Position numbers and translations under genes: made by a program. The notes beneath the pieces are model-generated. The model was given only the letters and a program-made list of their open reading frames with translations. It was not told the DNA's origin and did no database searches. A DNA stretch of 43,490 nucleotides from Alphaproteobacteria bacterium (GTDB taxonomy: Bacteria > Pseudomonadota > Alphaproteobacteria > Rhizobiales > Beijerinckiaceae), in the NCBI GenBank assembly GCA_016869555.1, contig VGDY01000013.1, forward strand, positions 1 through 43,490. Direction: 5' to 3'. Below are positions 34,831 to 42,538 of the stretch, piece after piece; positions within the stretch are counted from its first letter, which is position 1, and each line of letters opens with the position of its first letter.

Positions 34831-35817
34831 ATGGTTTCCAGCGGAACGGTTCTTGTCACCGGCGCAAGCGGGTTCATCGGCGGCGCGGTCGTCAAGCGAT
34901 TGCGCGCAAAAGGCGCCGCTGTGCGCGTGCTCGTGCGTCAATCGAGCCCGCGCGACAATGTCCCCGCCGATTGCGAGGTCCTCATAGGCGACGTGACCGA
35001 CCGCGAAAGCGTCCGGCGCGCGATGGCTGGCGTCTCCGCGCTCTTTCACCTTGCCGCCGATTATCGCCTCTGGGCGCCCGATCCTGATCCGCTGATGCGC
35101 GTCAACGTATCGGGTACGGAAATCGTCATGCGAGAAGCTCTTCGTGCGGGCGTCGCGCGCGTGGTGCATACGAGCAGCGTCGCGACTCTTGATCCCGACT
35201 CGGCGCCATGCACCGAATCCGACCGGCTCACGCCCGAGCGCGCCGTCGGCGCATATAAGCTGAGCAAAATCCTTTCGGAACGGTTGGTCGAACGAATGGT
35301 CGCCGACGAAGGCCTGCCGGCCGTTATCGTATGTCCATCGGCGCCGCTCGGCGCCGGCGACGTGCGGCCAACGCCCACCGGCAGGATCGTCTGCGAGGCG
35401 ATGCGCGGCGGCATGCCCGCTTACGTCGATACCGGACTGAACATCGTTCATGTAGAAGATGTCGCGGACGGCCACATCGCCGCGATGGAAGTTGGCGAAA
35501 TCGGCGAGCGCTATATTCTCGGCGGCGAAAATCTAACGTTGCGGGATTTGCTCATCGAAATAGCTCGCGTCACCGGGCGACCGCCGCCGCGGACGAAACT
35601 CCCGCGCTGGCCGCTCATGCCTCTCGCCTACGCCAGTGAAATTGTCGCGCGTTTCGCCGGCTCGGAGCCCTTTCTCAACCGCGAAAGCTTGCGACTTTCT
35701 GCGAAGCGGATGTATTTCGACGATTCCAAGGCGCGCCACGCCCTAGGCTACAAGGCGCGGCCGACGGCCGACGCCGTCGCCGACGCCGTGCGCTGGTTCG
35801 CCGGACGGCGCCGCTAG
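34831..35817 (+). CDS. hpnA: Hopanoid-associated sugar epimerase (HpnA-type NAD-dependent SDR)
   Basis: A 328-residue extended SDR. It has the Rossmann motif VLVTGASGFIGGAVV, the distinctive segment LFHLAADYRLWAPDP, the catalytic Tyr-x3-Lys in GAYKLSK and the family-specific PTPTGRI, MPAYVDTGLNIVHVEDVADG and ERYILGGENLTL. These match the TIGR03466 family that usually accompanies hopanoid biosynthesis genes. The substrate is not established. Here no squalene-hopene cyclase or other hpn gene is present. The ATG at 34831 starts just before the glycine motif; a GTG at 34798 is in frame with a longer leader. Palindromic repeats A and B lie on both sides. Confidence 0.9.
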   Translation: MVSSGTVLVTGASGFIGGAVVKRLRAKGAAVRVLVRQSSPRDNVPADCEVLIGDVTDRESVRRAMAGVSALFHLAADYRLWAPDPDPLMRVNVSGTEIVMREALRAGVARVVHTSSVATLDPDSAPCTESDRLTPERAVGAYKLSKILSERLVERMVADEGLPAVIVCPSAPLGAGDVRPTPTGRIVCEAMRGGMPAYVDTGLNIVHVEDVADGHIAAMEVGEIGERYILGGENLTLRDLLIEIARVTGRPPPRTKLPRWPLMPLAYASEIVARFAGSEPFLNRESLRLSAKRMYFDDSKARHALGYKARPTADAVADAVRWFAGRRR

Positions 35818-35825
35818 GTCGCGCC

Positions 35826-35863
35826 GCGTTGGGACGGAATCGCCCAGACGCAGCCTGGTCTAG
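35826..35863. repeat. 38-bp palindromic repeat, copy B (downstream of hpnA)
   Basis: The unit begins GCGTTGGGACGG and ends AGACGCAGCCTGGTCTAG, and matches copy A (34645-34682) at 28 of 38 positions in the same orientation. GCGTTGGG pairs with CCCAGACGC around a short loop with one bulge. It lies 8 bases after the hpnA stop and immediately before a small secreted-protein gene. Confidence 0.65.
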
Positions 35864-35879
35864 AAATGGAGCGGGCGCG

Positions 35880-36194
35880 ATGCGGCCTTTGGCGAAGAGC
35901 TTGCGAGGCATGGCGTTTGCGGTTGCGGCTGCTTTCCCTGCCCAGCAGCTCTCCGCTGCGCAGGACATGCGCGGCTTCGCCTATTGTGCGCCGCCGTTGC
36001 GTCCCGCCTGTATCGAGACGTCCGTCTCGGCACTGGCGATGGCCGCCTGCGACGAGGAAGTGCAGCTCTTCACGCGAACAGTGTTTCGCTATCGGGAATG
36101 TCTCGAGCGGGAAATGGAACGCGCCGTGCGAGAAGCGAATGAGGCGATCGAGGCCTGGCGATGTCGTCGAGACAAGACGAAGTGCCGAAATTGA
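35880..36194 (+). CDS. Small secreted Cys-containing protein of unknown function
   Basis: A 104-residue protein with a signal peptide (SLRGMAFAVAAAFPAQQLSA, cleavage near residue 27). The mature part has Cys in AYCAPPLRPACIE, AACDEEVQ, YRECLERE and the C-terminal WRCRRDKTKCRN, giving six cysteines in total. A helical middle ends in EREMERAVREANEAIEAW. GGAG sits 8 bases before ATG 35880. Its last 34 bases overlap the start of the next gene in another frame. The function is unknown; it resembles small periplasmic proteins found beside envelope genes. Confidence 0.68.
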   Translation: MRPLAKSLRGMAFAVAAAFPAQQLSAAQDMRGFAYCAPPLRPACIETSVSALAMAACDEEVQLFTRTVFRYRECLEREMERAVREANEAIEAWRCRRDKTKCRN

Positions 36195-37495
36195 CGCTCC
36201 CTTCTGAAGCAGCGCGTCGGCCCGTCATTTATGACGTGACTCGGATCGTGACCCGCGCGCTGAATGCGGCGCCGAACGGGATTGATCGGGTCGACTTCGC
36301 CCTCGCCCGCCATTTTCTCGCGCGCAACGCGCGCGCGCGCGAGGCGCTGATTTGCACGGCGATCGGCCCCCGACTCGCCGATCCCGATCTTGCGCTTGAG
36401 ACGATCGAAGGCGTCGTATCGCTTTGGCGCGAAGACGGCGACGCCGAAGAAGATTACGTCTATCGCAGGGTTGTCGAGGCGCTCGGATCAAAGGACTCCA
36501 CAGTCTCTTCGCTGGCGCGGGCGAGAAAGCGCCCGGACCTCTTGTTCCTTGAGCGCAACTGGCGCGCGATGCGCCGCTGGGCGCCTCATCTTGGCCGGCC
36601 GTTGCGCGAGGCCCCCCAGGGAGCGGTCTATTTCAACGTCACGCAATTTCTCGTCGATCGAAGCTGGTATGTGCGCTGGCTCACAGCGCGGACGGACGTA
36701 AAGCCTGTCTTCTTCGTCCACGATCTTCTTCCGATCGAGGCGCCCGAGTTTTTTCGCGCAAGAGAAGCCATGCTGCATCCAAGGCGCATCAGCAATATTT
36801 GCCGCTATGGCGCAGGCGCCGTCGTCGGATCGCATGCGGTCGCCCGGCGCCTTCGCCAATATGCGGCGGAAGAGGGAAGGCCGGAGCTGCCGGTATGCGT
36901 CGCCCGCCTGCCGGTTTCGCCGCTCTTCCTGTCGCCCGCCGAGCCGCCCGCGGCGCTCGACGGCGTCAATTATTTCGTCGTCTGCGGCACGATCGAACCG
37001 CGAAAAAATCATCTCACCCTGCTCAACGCATGGCGCTTGCTGGCGAGCGATCCTGCGCCGCCAAAACTGGTCATCGTCGGCAAGCGCGGCTGGCTCAACG
37101 GCGCCGTCGTCGAAACGCTGGAGCGGAGCGTCGCCTTGCGCCCGCATGTCATCGAGGCGGGCGGACTGTCGACGCCGGGACTGCGCCGACTGCTTGCTGG
37201 CGCGCGCGCTCTGCTGATGCCTTCCTTCGCAGAAGGATTCGGTCTGCCCGTCGCCGAAGCGCTCGCGGCCGGAACGCCGGTCGTCGCCTCGGACATCGAG
37301 GCCTTCCGGGAAGTCGGCGGTCAAGCGATCGACTATGTCGATCCACTCGACGGCCGGGGATGGCTGCAAGCGGTGCGCGACTATTCGACGCCGGACTCTC
37401 CTCGACGACGGGCCGCGCTCGAGCGCAACAAGGGCGCCGTCGTCGGTTCGGATGCGTTCCTTGCAACGATTGAGGAGTTCATCACGCGCTTATAA
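36161..37495 (+). CDS. Glycosyltransferase family 4 (GT-B fold)
   Basis: A 444-residue cytosolic glycosyltransferase. The N-terminal domain includes VIYDVTRIVTRALNAAPNGI and the later VFFVHDLLPIE. The C-terminal nucleotide-sugar domain has CGTIEPRKNHLTLLNAW, KLVIVGKRGW and the E-x7-E pattern in FAEGFGLPVAEALAAGTPVV. These are the marks of GT4 enzymes that build exopolysaccharide or lipopolysaccharide. The start ATG 36161 overlaps the preceding gene by 34 bases, arguing for tight coupling, but a slightly later start cannot be excluded. It may add sugars to the polymer exported by the Wza-like protein. Confidence 0.88.
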   Translation: MSSRQDEVPKLTLPSEAARRPVIYDVTRIVTRALNAAPNGIDRVDFALARHFLARNARAREALICTAIGPRLADPDLALETIEGVVSLWREDGDAEEDYVYRRVVEALGSKDSTVSSLARARKRPDLLFLERNWRAMRRWAPHLGRPLREAPQGAVYFNVTQFLVDRSWYVRWLTARTDVKPVFFVHDLLPIEAPEFFRAREAMLHPRRISNICRYGAGAVVGSHAVARRLRQYAAEEGRPELPVCVARLPVSPLFLSPAEPPAALDGVNYFVVCGTIEPRKNHLTLLNAWRLLASDPAPPKLVIVGKRGWLNGAVVETLERSVALRPHVIEAGGLSTPGLRRLLAGARALLMPSFAEGFGLPVAEALAAGTPVVASDIEAFREVGGQAIDYVDPLDGRGWLQAVRDYSTPDSPRRRAALERNKGAVVGSDAFLATIEEFITRL

Positions 37496-37553
37496 AGCGG
37501 CGCGGTTAAGCGCAATCGAATTGATTCCTCGGCATGACCCACGCATCGTTTCA

Positions 37554-38048
37554 ATGTCCAAGACCAGCCGTCGGCGCGGGACGATTCAAACAAAGGACGA
37601 ACACTTGAATGTTTTCGATCCATCGCCGGACGCCGCGCGCAAGGCGCCAAGCGAAGAAGACTTAGAGGCGCTTGCCCATTTTCGCTACGCCCTGCGCAGA
37701 TTCCTGGCGTTCAGCGAACAGGTCTCCGCGGACCATGGCGTCACCATGCAATGGTATCAGGCGCTGCTGGTCGTGCGCACCTATCGAGACGCAAAGCACA
37801 TCAGCGTCGGCGAACTTGCCGAGCAGCTGATGATCCGCGATCACAGCGCCGCGGAGCTCGTGTCGCGCTTGGCGCAGGCAAAGCTCGTCAGGCGAAAGAC
37901 CGATTTGAAAGATCGTCGGCGGTCGCTCGTCGTCATCACGCGCCTGGGCGAAAGACGGCTATTGGAGCTGGCGGCGCTGCATTTGAAGAAGCTGCGAGAA
38001 TCCAAGGGCGCATTTGCGAATCTCTATCGCACGGCCGCTGAGTCGTAG
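37554..38048 (+). CDS. MarR-family transcriptional regulator
   Basis: A 164-residue regulator with a winged-helix domain: LAEQLMIRDHSAAELVSRLAQAKLVRRKTDLKDRRRS carries the recognition helix and the wing with the typical D-x-R-D/R-R-R pattern, followed by VVITRLGERRLLELAALH. The preceding FRYALRRFLAFSEQVSADHG matches the dimerisation helix. ATG 37554 is the family-like start; the open frame reaches 37335 inside the glycosyltransferase. It lies 58 bases after that gene and may control the envelope cluster. The ligand is unknown. Confidence 0.85.
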   Translation: MSKTSRRRGTIQTKDEHLNVFDPSPDAARKAPSEEDLEALAHFRYALRRFLAFSEQVSADHGVTMQWYQALLVVRTYRDAKHISVGELAEQLMIRDHSAAELVSRLAQAKLVRRKTDLKDRRRSLVVITRLGERRLLELAALHLKKLRESKGAFANLYRTAAES

Positions 38049-38062
38049 ATCGCACGGGCTTT

Positions 38063-38090
38063 AGGCGTTTTCGCCTGAACGCAGCGCGCG
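38063..38090. repeat. Possible third, shortened copy of the palindromic repeat
   Basis: AGGCG-TTTT-CGCCT is a hairpin followed by GAACGCAGCGCGCG. GCGTT...AACGCAGCG matches the ends of copies A and B, with the central part shorter. The match is short and weaker than A to B. Confidence 0.4.
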
Positions 38091-38132
38091 CTCGATCGCA
38101 TTCACGACTCTTCGATTCATGAATGCAATCTA

Positions 38133-38164
38133 GAACCGGCGCCCACTTCGGCGGAAAATGCTCT
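38133..38164 (-). repeat. Rhizobiales intergenic repeat (AGAGCATTTTCC / GAAGTGGG type)
   Basis: The minus strand begins AGAGCATTTTCCGCCGAAGT and continues GGGCGCCGGTTC. I recognise this as a very frequent intergenic repeat of Rhizobiales genomes. It abuts the stop codon of the lipocalin-like gene. The neighbouring GCATTCACGA/TTCATGAATGC bases give an extra inverted repeat. Confidence 0.6.
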
Positions 38165-39266
38165 AATAGCCGGTCATTTCGAGATAGCCTTCGCCCTTGT
38201 GCGATCCGCTGAAGCGGATCGGTCCCTCCCAATAGGCGGGATCGGTTCCCATCCAGCTTCTCGGATTGAGCGGCTGCGTCTTGATGTCGACGCCGCGACT
38301 GCCGATTCGAACGCGCCAGCCGATTGGCACGTCGCGATCGGCGATGCGTATCGTCTCGAGAGGTTCGATGGCGATGTCTTCGCTTAGGAGCGGCGAGGTT
38401 GCGCCATCGTCGTCGATCCAATTTCCCAATAGAAATGGCGCCCGCTTTACGCCGCGCACGCGATACAGCATCAGTCTGGCGCCGCCGTCGACATGCAGCG
38501 CGAACCAGTCCCAGCCGCTTTGATCGGGCCCCAGCGGTTGGCTCGACCATTCGCGATCCATCCAGGCGCGGCCGGAGACCTGCGTTTTGCGGCCGTGGAA
38601 GGCAACCACGCCCTCCGCCGTAAAGAACGGCTGGCTGTAGTAAAAGGAGGCCTGTCCGGCGTCGGATTTGCGGCTGTAGCCGCCCTCGCCTTGCAAAACG
38701 ATCGGCCCTGTCGCGGCGAGGTCGAGCGCATAGGCGAAATTTCCGTCCCCCGCATTAACGCGCAGCCGCTCGATCCCGGCGCCGGCGGACTCGTCGCGCG
38801 TTTCGAGAACCCAGTCGTCGATATGGGCGCGAAAAGGCGCGGCCTCGACGCCCGCCTGGCCGATGCCGCCGCGCGCGAATTTTTGCGCGAAGAAATGTTC
38901 GCCGGCGCTCGTCGCCGCCGCATGCGCCATCCACACATTGCGGTCGTCCCAGCCGGCGCGCGCCGAATTCGGCGCCATGGCGAAACGAAACAGCGTCCAT
39001 TGGACGCCGTAAGAGGCGCCGTCGGCGTCCTTTAGATTCGCGGTGACATACCACCATTCGGTGCGAAAATCCGGATGCGCGCCATGGTCTTTGGGGAAGA
39101 CGAGCGGCGTTCCCGGCTGCGGAAGCGCGAAGCCCGGCGCATTTTCGGCCAATCCGCGAAAGTCTTGCGCCAGCGCGCCACTCGATGAAAGCGCCAGAAG
39201 CAGCGCCGATCGCCTCGAAATCACGGCGCTTCGTTTATGCGCGCCGTTCCCTGGCCTAGCGTTCAT
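38163..39266 (-). CDS. Secreted AttH/lipocalin-like protein (COG5621, predicted hydrolase or carotenoid-hydratase-like fold)
   Basis: A 367-residue protein with a signal peptide (RRSALLLALSSSGALA, possibly via a twin-arginine-like SRRSA start). The tandem lipocalin-like domain contains PDFRTEWWYVTANLKDADG, VQWTLFRFAMAP, the hallmark ARGGIGQAG, GRAWMDREWSSQPLG and SGWDWFALHV. This matches AttH/CrtC-like proteins (COG5621) that accompany ABC exporters. The real activity is unknown; hydrolase is only a database-style name. Its ATG at 39266 overlaps the permease stop by 11 bases, so it is the third gene of a coupled operon with ATPase and permease, possibly handling the lipid or lipoprotein that they move. 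Confidence 0.82.
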   Translation of the reverse strand: MNARPGNGAHKRSAVISRRSALLLALSSSGALAQDFRGLAENAPGFALPQPGTPLVFPKDHGAHPDFRTEWWYVTANLKDADGASYGVQWTLFRFAMAPNSARAGWDDRNVWMAHAAATSAGEHFFAQKFARGGIGQAGVEAAPFRAHIDDWVLETRDESAGAGIERLRVNAGDGNFAYALDLAATGPIVLQGEGGYSRKSDAGQASFYYSQPFFTAEGVVAFHGRKTQVSGRAWMDREWSSQPLGPDQSGWDWFALHVDGGARLMLYRVRGVKRAPFLLGNWIDDDGATSPLLSEDIAIEPLETIRIADRDVPIGWRVRIGSRGVDIKTQPLNPRSWMGTDPAYWEGPIRFSGSHKGEGYLEMTGY

Positions 39267-41724
39267 TGGAGAAGACTTCGAGCAGATCGGTCGGCGCGGC
39301 GCGCGCGAGCCTTGCGACAGGAATGAGCGCGGCCAAAAACGCCGCGCACAGCGCGAGAAGAAAAACCACGAGCCATTGCGAAGGAAACATATGGAACGGC
39401 AGCCGCCATCCGAAGGCGGCGACATTGACGATGGCGACCAGGCACCAGCTCATGAACAGGCCGAGCGGCGTCGCACATACTGCGGCGACTGCGGCGAATC
39501 CCAAAACCCGGATCATCTCCAGTCCCGCAAGCTCCCGGCGCGTCGCGCCCAGCGCCCAGACCGGCGCGATGCGCGCCTGCCGCATGTCGCTCAGCGTCAG
39601 CAGGCTGGCAAAAAGCGCGACGCCGGAGACGATCAGCGTCAGCATGTTCAACGCGGCCGTTACGGCGAAGGTGCGTTCGAAGACGTCCGTCGACAGGCGT
39701 TTAAGCTCGGATTGATCGATGATGCGCGCGATCCTTCCGTCAAAGCGCCGCTGCATATCGTCGATGACGCGCGCGGTCGCATCAAACGCGACGCGCAGGC
39801 CGTAATGCACGCCGGAAGCGTCGTCGAAATAGCGCTTCAACTTCTCGTGATCGATGCGCAGCTGACCCTTCGGATTGCCGTAGTCGGGAAAGATTCCGGC
39901 GATTCGCGCGCGCCAATCCTGCGTAGAGGCTGGAATGTCGATCATGGCGCCGAGTCCGACGCCGAGCCGGCGCGCCAATTGCTCGCTGACGAGGACGGCG
40001 TCTTCCGCATAGAGGGCGGTCCAAACATCGTCCGCCGCTTCCATCAAGGGAAAATTCGCCGCATAGGTTTCGTGCGGCGTCATGCCGACAATCTCGACCG
40101 GCCATGCGCCGATGCGCGTCTTCGCGCGCCAGACAGGCAGGATCGCCGATATGTCCGGTTGCGTGCGCATCCACGCCTCGATGTCGCGCGCATCGGCCGG
40201 CGTCGCCGCTTCGAAATAGATTTCGGCAACGAGACGCGCGTCGAGCCAGCGCGTGAAGGTCTGGCGAAAGCCCTCGACCATGCCGCCGACCCCGATATTG
40301 GCGGCAAGCGCGACGAGCAGCGCCATCAGCGCCAGCGACAGGCCGGAAATTTCCTGTCGACCGTCGGCGAAAAACCAGCGCGCCAGCGGCCGTCGCGCCA
40401 GACGTTCGCCGAGCGCCAGGGCGCCGGCGAGCGCGACCGGCAGGAACAACGCGGCGGCGAGAAGCGAACAGCCGATGATGGCGAATCCGGACGCGAGCCC
40501 GTCGCCAAAACCGTAAGCGCAAGCCGCGGCGACAAGCGCGAGGATCGCGAGCGCGCCCTGCCGCCGCAAATAGCGGTGATGCTCGGCGCGCCAGGCGATC
40601 GGGCGCGCGACCGACAGCGGCGGCAGCCGCAAGGTCTTTGCGAAGCCGCTCGCCGCCGCCAGAGCCGCGCCGGCGCCGGCCATGACGAGTCCGGAGAGAA
40701 GCCAGCGAAGATCGAGCGACAGGCTTTCCGAAATCTGCGCGCCGTAAAGGCTCTCGAGACTTTTCGCGACATCCGGCAACAGGGCCTGTGCGATCGCATA
40801 GCCGCCGATGACGCCCGCCCCGCCCGCGATGAGCGTCAGGACGGCGATTTCGCAGGCCATCGCGACGACGAGGTTTGGCGGCGCGACGCCGAGCGCGCGC
40901 AAGGTGCGAAGCGTCGGCAACCGCTGCTCGAAGGCAAGGCCATAGGCGGCATGGACGATGAACAATCCGACGAGGAAAGCGAGGAACCCGAAGGCGGTCA
41001 GATTGAGATGAAAACTGTCGGTGAGGCGCGCAAGTTCGCTTTCGTCATCCGCCGCGACGAGCCGCAGGGCGCCGGCCGCGACGTGCTTAATCCGCTCCGC
41101 GTCGATCGCCGCGTCCTCAGCAATAATGAGACGCGAGAGTTTTCCGGGACGATCGAGCAGGCGCTGGGCGACGCCGATATCGACGACGATCGCGCCAGGC
41201 GGCGCTTCGGCGAGCGCCGCCAGCGGCGGTAATTGCCGACCGCGCTCGGTTTGCGGCCGCGCGCCCTCGGCGAGAGCCAGCCGCCGCAGAGTCTGCGGCG
41301 CGGCGAAGGCGCGGCCCTCGCCCGAAAAGAAATCCTCGAGGACGTCTGCGCGCTTTCGCTGATGCGCGATCGGCGAAGCGCGCGGCAGCGACACCGGCTC
41401 GACGCCGATGATGCGAATGTTCTGGTCGCCGATCCGGGCCGCGCCTTCCAGGACCGGCGAAACGTCGACGCCGGCGCGGCGCAGCTTCACGAAGAGGTCC
41501 TGATCGAACAGCCCGCCGCGCGCGGCGACGAGCGTTCTCGCGCCGCCGCCCGAAATCGCCGCCGTCGCGGCGTCGTAGCTCATGCGCGCCTGCGCGTTCA
41601 GCGCCTGCACGCCGCTCCATAGCGCCGTGGCGACGGCGAGGCCGAGCACAAGCGTCGCGAGATTTCCCGGGCGTCGCCGCCAGTGGCTGATCAGCGCGGC
41701 CAGCGTCCAGAGCGTCTGTCTCAT
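39256..41724 (-). CDS. ABC transporter permease (FtsX/LolC-like, 8-10 TM)
   Basis: An 822-residue membrane protein with two FtsX domains: one in the middle (FLAFLVGLFIVHAAYGLAF...) and one at the C-terminus (LNMLTLIVSGVALFASLLTL...RRELAGLEMIRVLGFAAVAA). A large periplasmic MacB-like part separates the N-terminal anchor (LATLVLGLAVATALW) from the first FtsX domain, and a second one lies at about residues 490-660. This architecture belongs to mechanotransmission ABC systems that act on periplasmic or lipoprotein substrates. The start ATG overlaps the stop of the ATPase by 4 bases. The substrate is inferred from context only. Confidence 0.88.
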   Translation of the reverse strand: MRQTLWTLAALISHWRRRPGNLATLVLGLAVATALWSGVQALNAQARMSYDAATAAISGGGARTLVAARGGLFDQDLFVKLRRAGVDVSPVLEGAARIGDQNIRIIGVEPVSLPRASPIAHQRKRADVLEDFFSGEGRAFAAPQTLRRLALAEGARPQTERGRQLPPLAALAEAPPGAIVVDIGVAQRLLDRPGKLSRLIIAEDAAIDAERIKHVAAGALRLVAADDESELARLTDSFHLNLTAFGFLAFLVGLFIVHAAYGLAFEQRLPTLRTLRALGVAPPNLVVAMACEIAVLTLIAGGAGVIGGYAIAQALLPDVAKSLESLYGAQISESLSLDLRWLLSGLVMAGAGAALAAASGFAKTLRLPPLSVARPIAWRAEHHRYLRRQGALAILALVAAACAYGFGDGLASGFAIIGCSLLAAALFLPVALAGALALGERLARRPLARWFFADGRQEISGLSLALMALLVALAANIGVGGMVEGFRQTFTRWLDARLVAEIYFEAATPADARDIEAWMRTQPDISAILPVWRAKTRIGAWPVEIVGMTPHETYAANFPLMEAADDVWTALYAEDAVLVSEQLARRLGVGLGAMIDIPASTQDWRARIAGIFPDYGNPKGQLRIDHEKLKRYFDDASGVHYGLRVAFDATARVIDDMQRRFDGRIARIIDQSELKRLSTDVFERTFAVTAALNMLTLIVSGVALFASLLTLSDMRQARIAPVWALGATRRELAGLEMIRVLGFAAVAAVCATPLGLFMSWCLVAIVNVAAFGWRLPFHMFPSQWLVVFLLALCAAFLAALIPVARLARAAPTDLLEVFSNER

Positions 41725-42398
41725 TGCGTCGCCAGAAGGCCTGATTCCAGCCGCACGCGGCGTTGCAGCCGGGCGGCAAGTCGCTCGCTGTGCGTCGCCA
41801 TCAGAAAGGCGCAGCCGGTCGCGGCGACGAGATCGAGCGCGAGCGTCATGACGTTATCGCCACTCGCTTCGTCGAGATTGCCGGTGGGCTCGTCGGCGAG
41901 CAAAAGCTTCGGGCGCACGGCGAGCGCGCGGCCGATAGCGACGCGCTGCTGCTGTCCGCCGGACAGCTCCTCCGGATAGCGCGCAGCGAGTGCGGCAAGC
42001 CCAAGCCGATGGGCCAGCTCGTCCTGCCACGCGGCGTCGTAGCGGCCGGCGAGTCGCGCCTGAAAACCGAGATTCTCAGCGACGGTCAGGCTCGGGATCA
42101 AATTGAACTGCTGGAAAACGATCCCAATCTTCTCGCGTCGCAGGGCGGCCCGCGCATGTTCCGACATCTGCGTCAGCGCGACGCCGTCGAGAACCACTTC
42201 GCCGGAATCGGCGTCGTCGAGCGCGCCGACAAGATGCAGCAGCGTGCTCTTGCCGCTGCCCGACTCGCCGGTCAGCGCCAGGCTGGCGCCGGCGGCGAGC
42301 GTGAAGTCCACGCCGCGCAGTACTGGAACGGAGCCCTGCGGCGTCGAATAGGATTTACGCAGCCCTTCGACGCGCAGCATTGGCGCGCTCTTGCGCAT
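41721..42398 (-). CDS. ABC transporter ATP-binding protein (LolD/MacB-like)
   Basis: A 225-residue ATPase. Walker A is GESGSGKSTLLHLVGALD, the Q-loop GIVFQQFNLIPSLTV, the signature LSGGQQQRVAIGRALA and Walker B LLLADEPTGNLD, with the H-loop in MATHSERLA. These are the marks of the LolD/FtsE/MacB group. The ATG at 42398 is taken; TTG at 42434 and ATG at 42380 are in frame. It is the first gene of the operon with the FtsX-type permease and the secreted lipocalin-like protein. A TATATA-type sequence at 42480-42487 may be part of its promoter. Confidence 0.9.
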   Translation of the reverse strand: MRKSAPMLRVEGLRKSYSTPQGSVPVLRGVDFTLAAGASLALTGESGSGKSTLLHLVGALDDADSGEVVLDGVALTQMSEHARAALRREKIGIVFQQFNLIPSLTVAENLGFQARLAGRYDAAWQDELAHRLGLAALAARYPEELSGGQQQRVAIGRALAVRPKLLLADEPTGNLDEASGDNVMTLALDLVAATGCAFLMATHSERLAARLQRRVRLESGLLATQ

Positions 42399-42516
42399 AG
42401 CTTCGAGAGGTTCCGGCGTCGCGTGAATCGACAAGCACTGCGCCCTGATGGGCCGGCGGAGGCGGCCGGCGCGCCAGCCCTATATATGGCCCGCCGCGCC
42501 GATCGCCCAAATGCGC

Positions 42517-42538
42517 CGCCTCGCTAAAAGGCGAGGCG
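42517..42538 (-). terminator. 8-bp hairpin over the stop codon of the TonB-dependent receptor, weak terminator
   Basis: CGCCTCGC (42517-42524) and GCGAGGCG (42531-42538) pair perfectly around TAAAAG. On the minus strand the loop holds the end of the receptor gene. Only a short ATTT run follows, so termination by this hairpin alone is uncertain. Confidence 0.35.

Noticed and set aside
34831-35817. A hopanoid biosynthesis cluster
   Set aside because: Only hpnA is present; no squalene-hopene cyclase, squalene synthase or other hpn genes are visible in this window.
39043-41232. 729-codon open frame antisense to the FtsX permease
   Set aside because: The permease has the correct membrane profile and operon overlaps. 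The antisense frame is a composition artefact.
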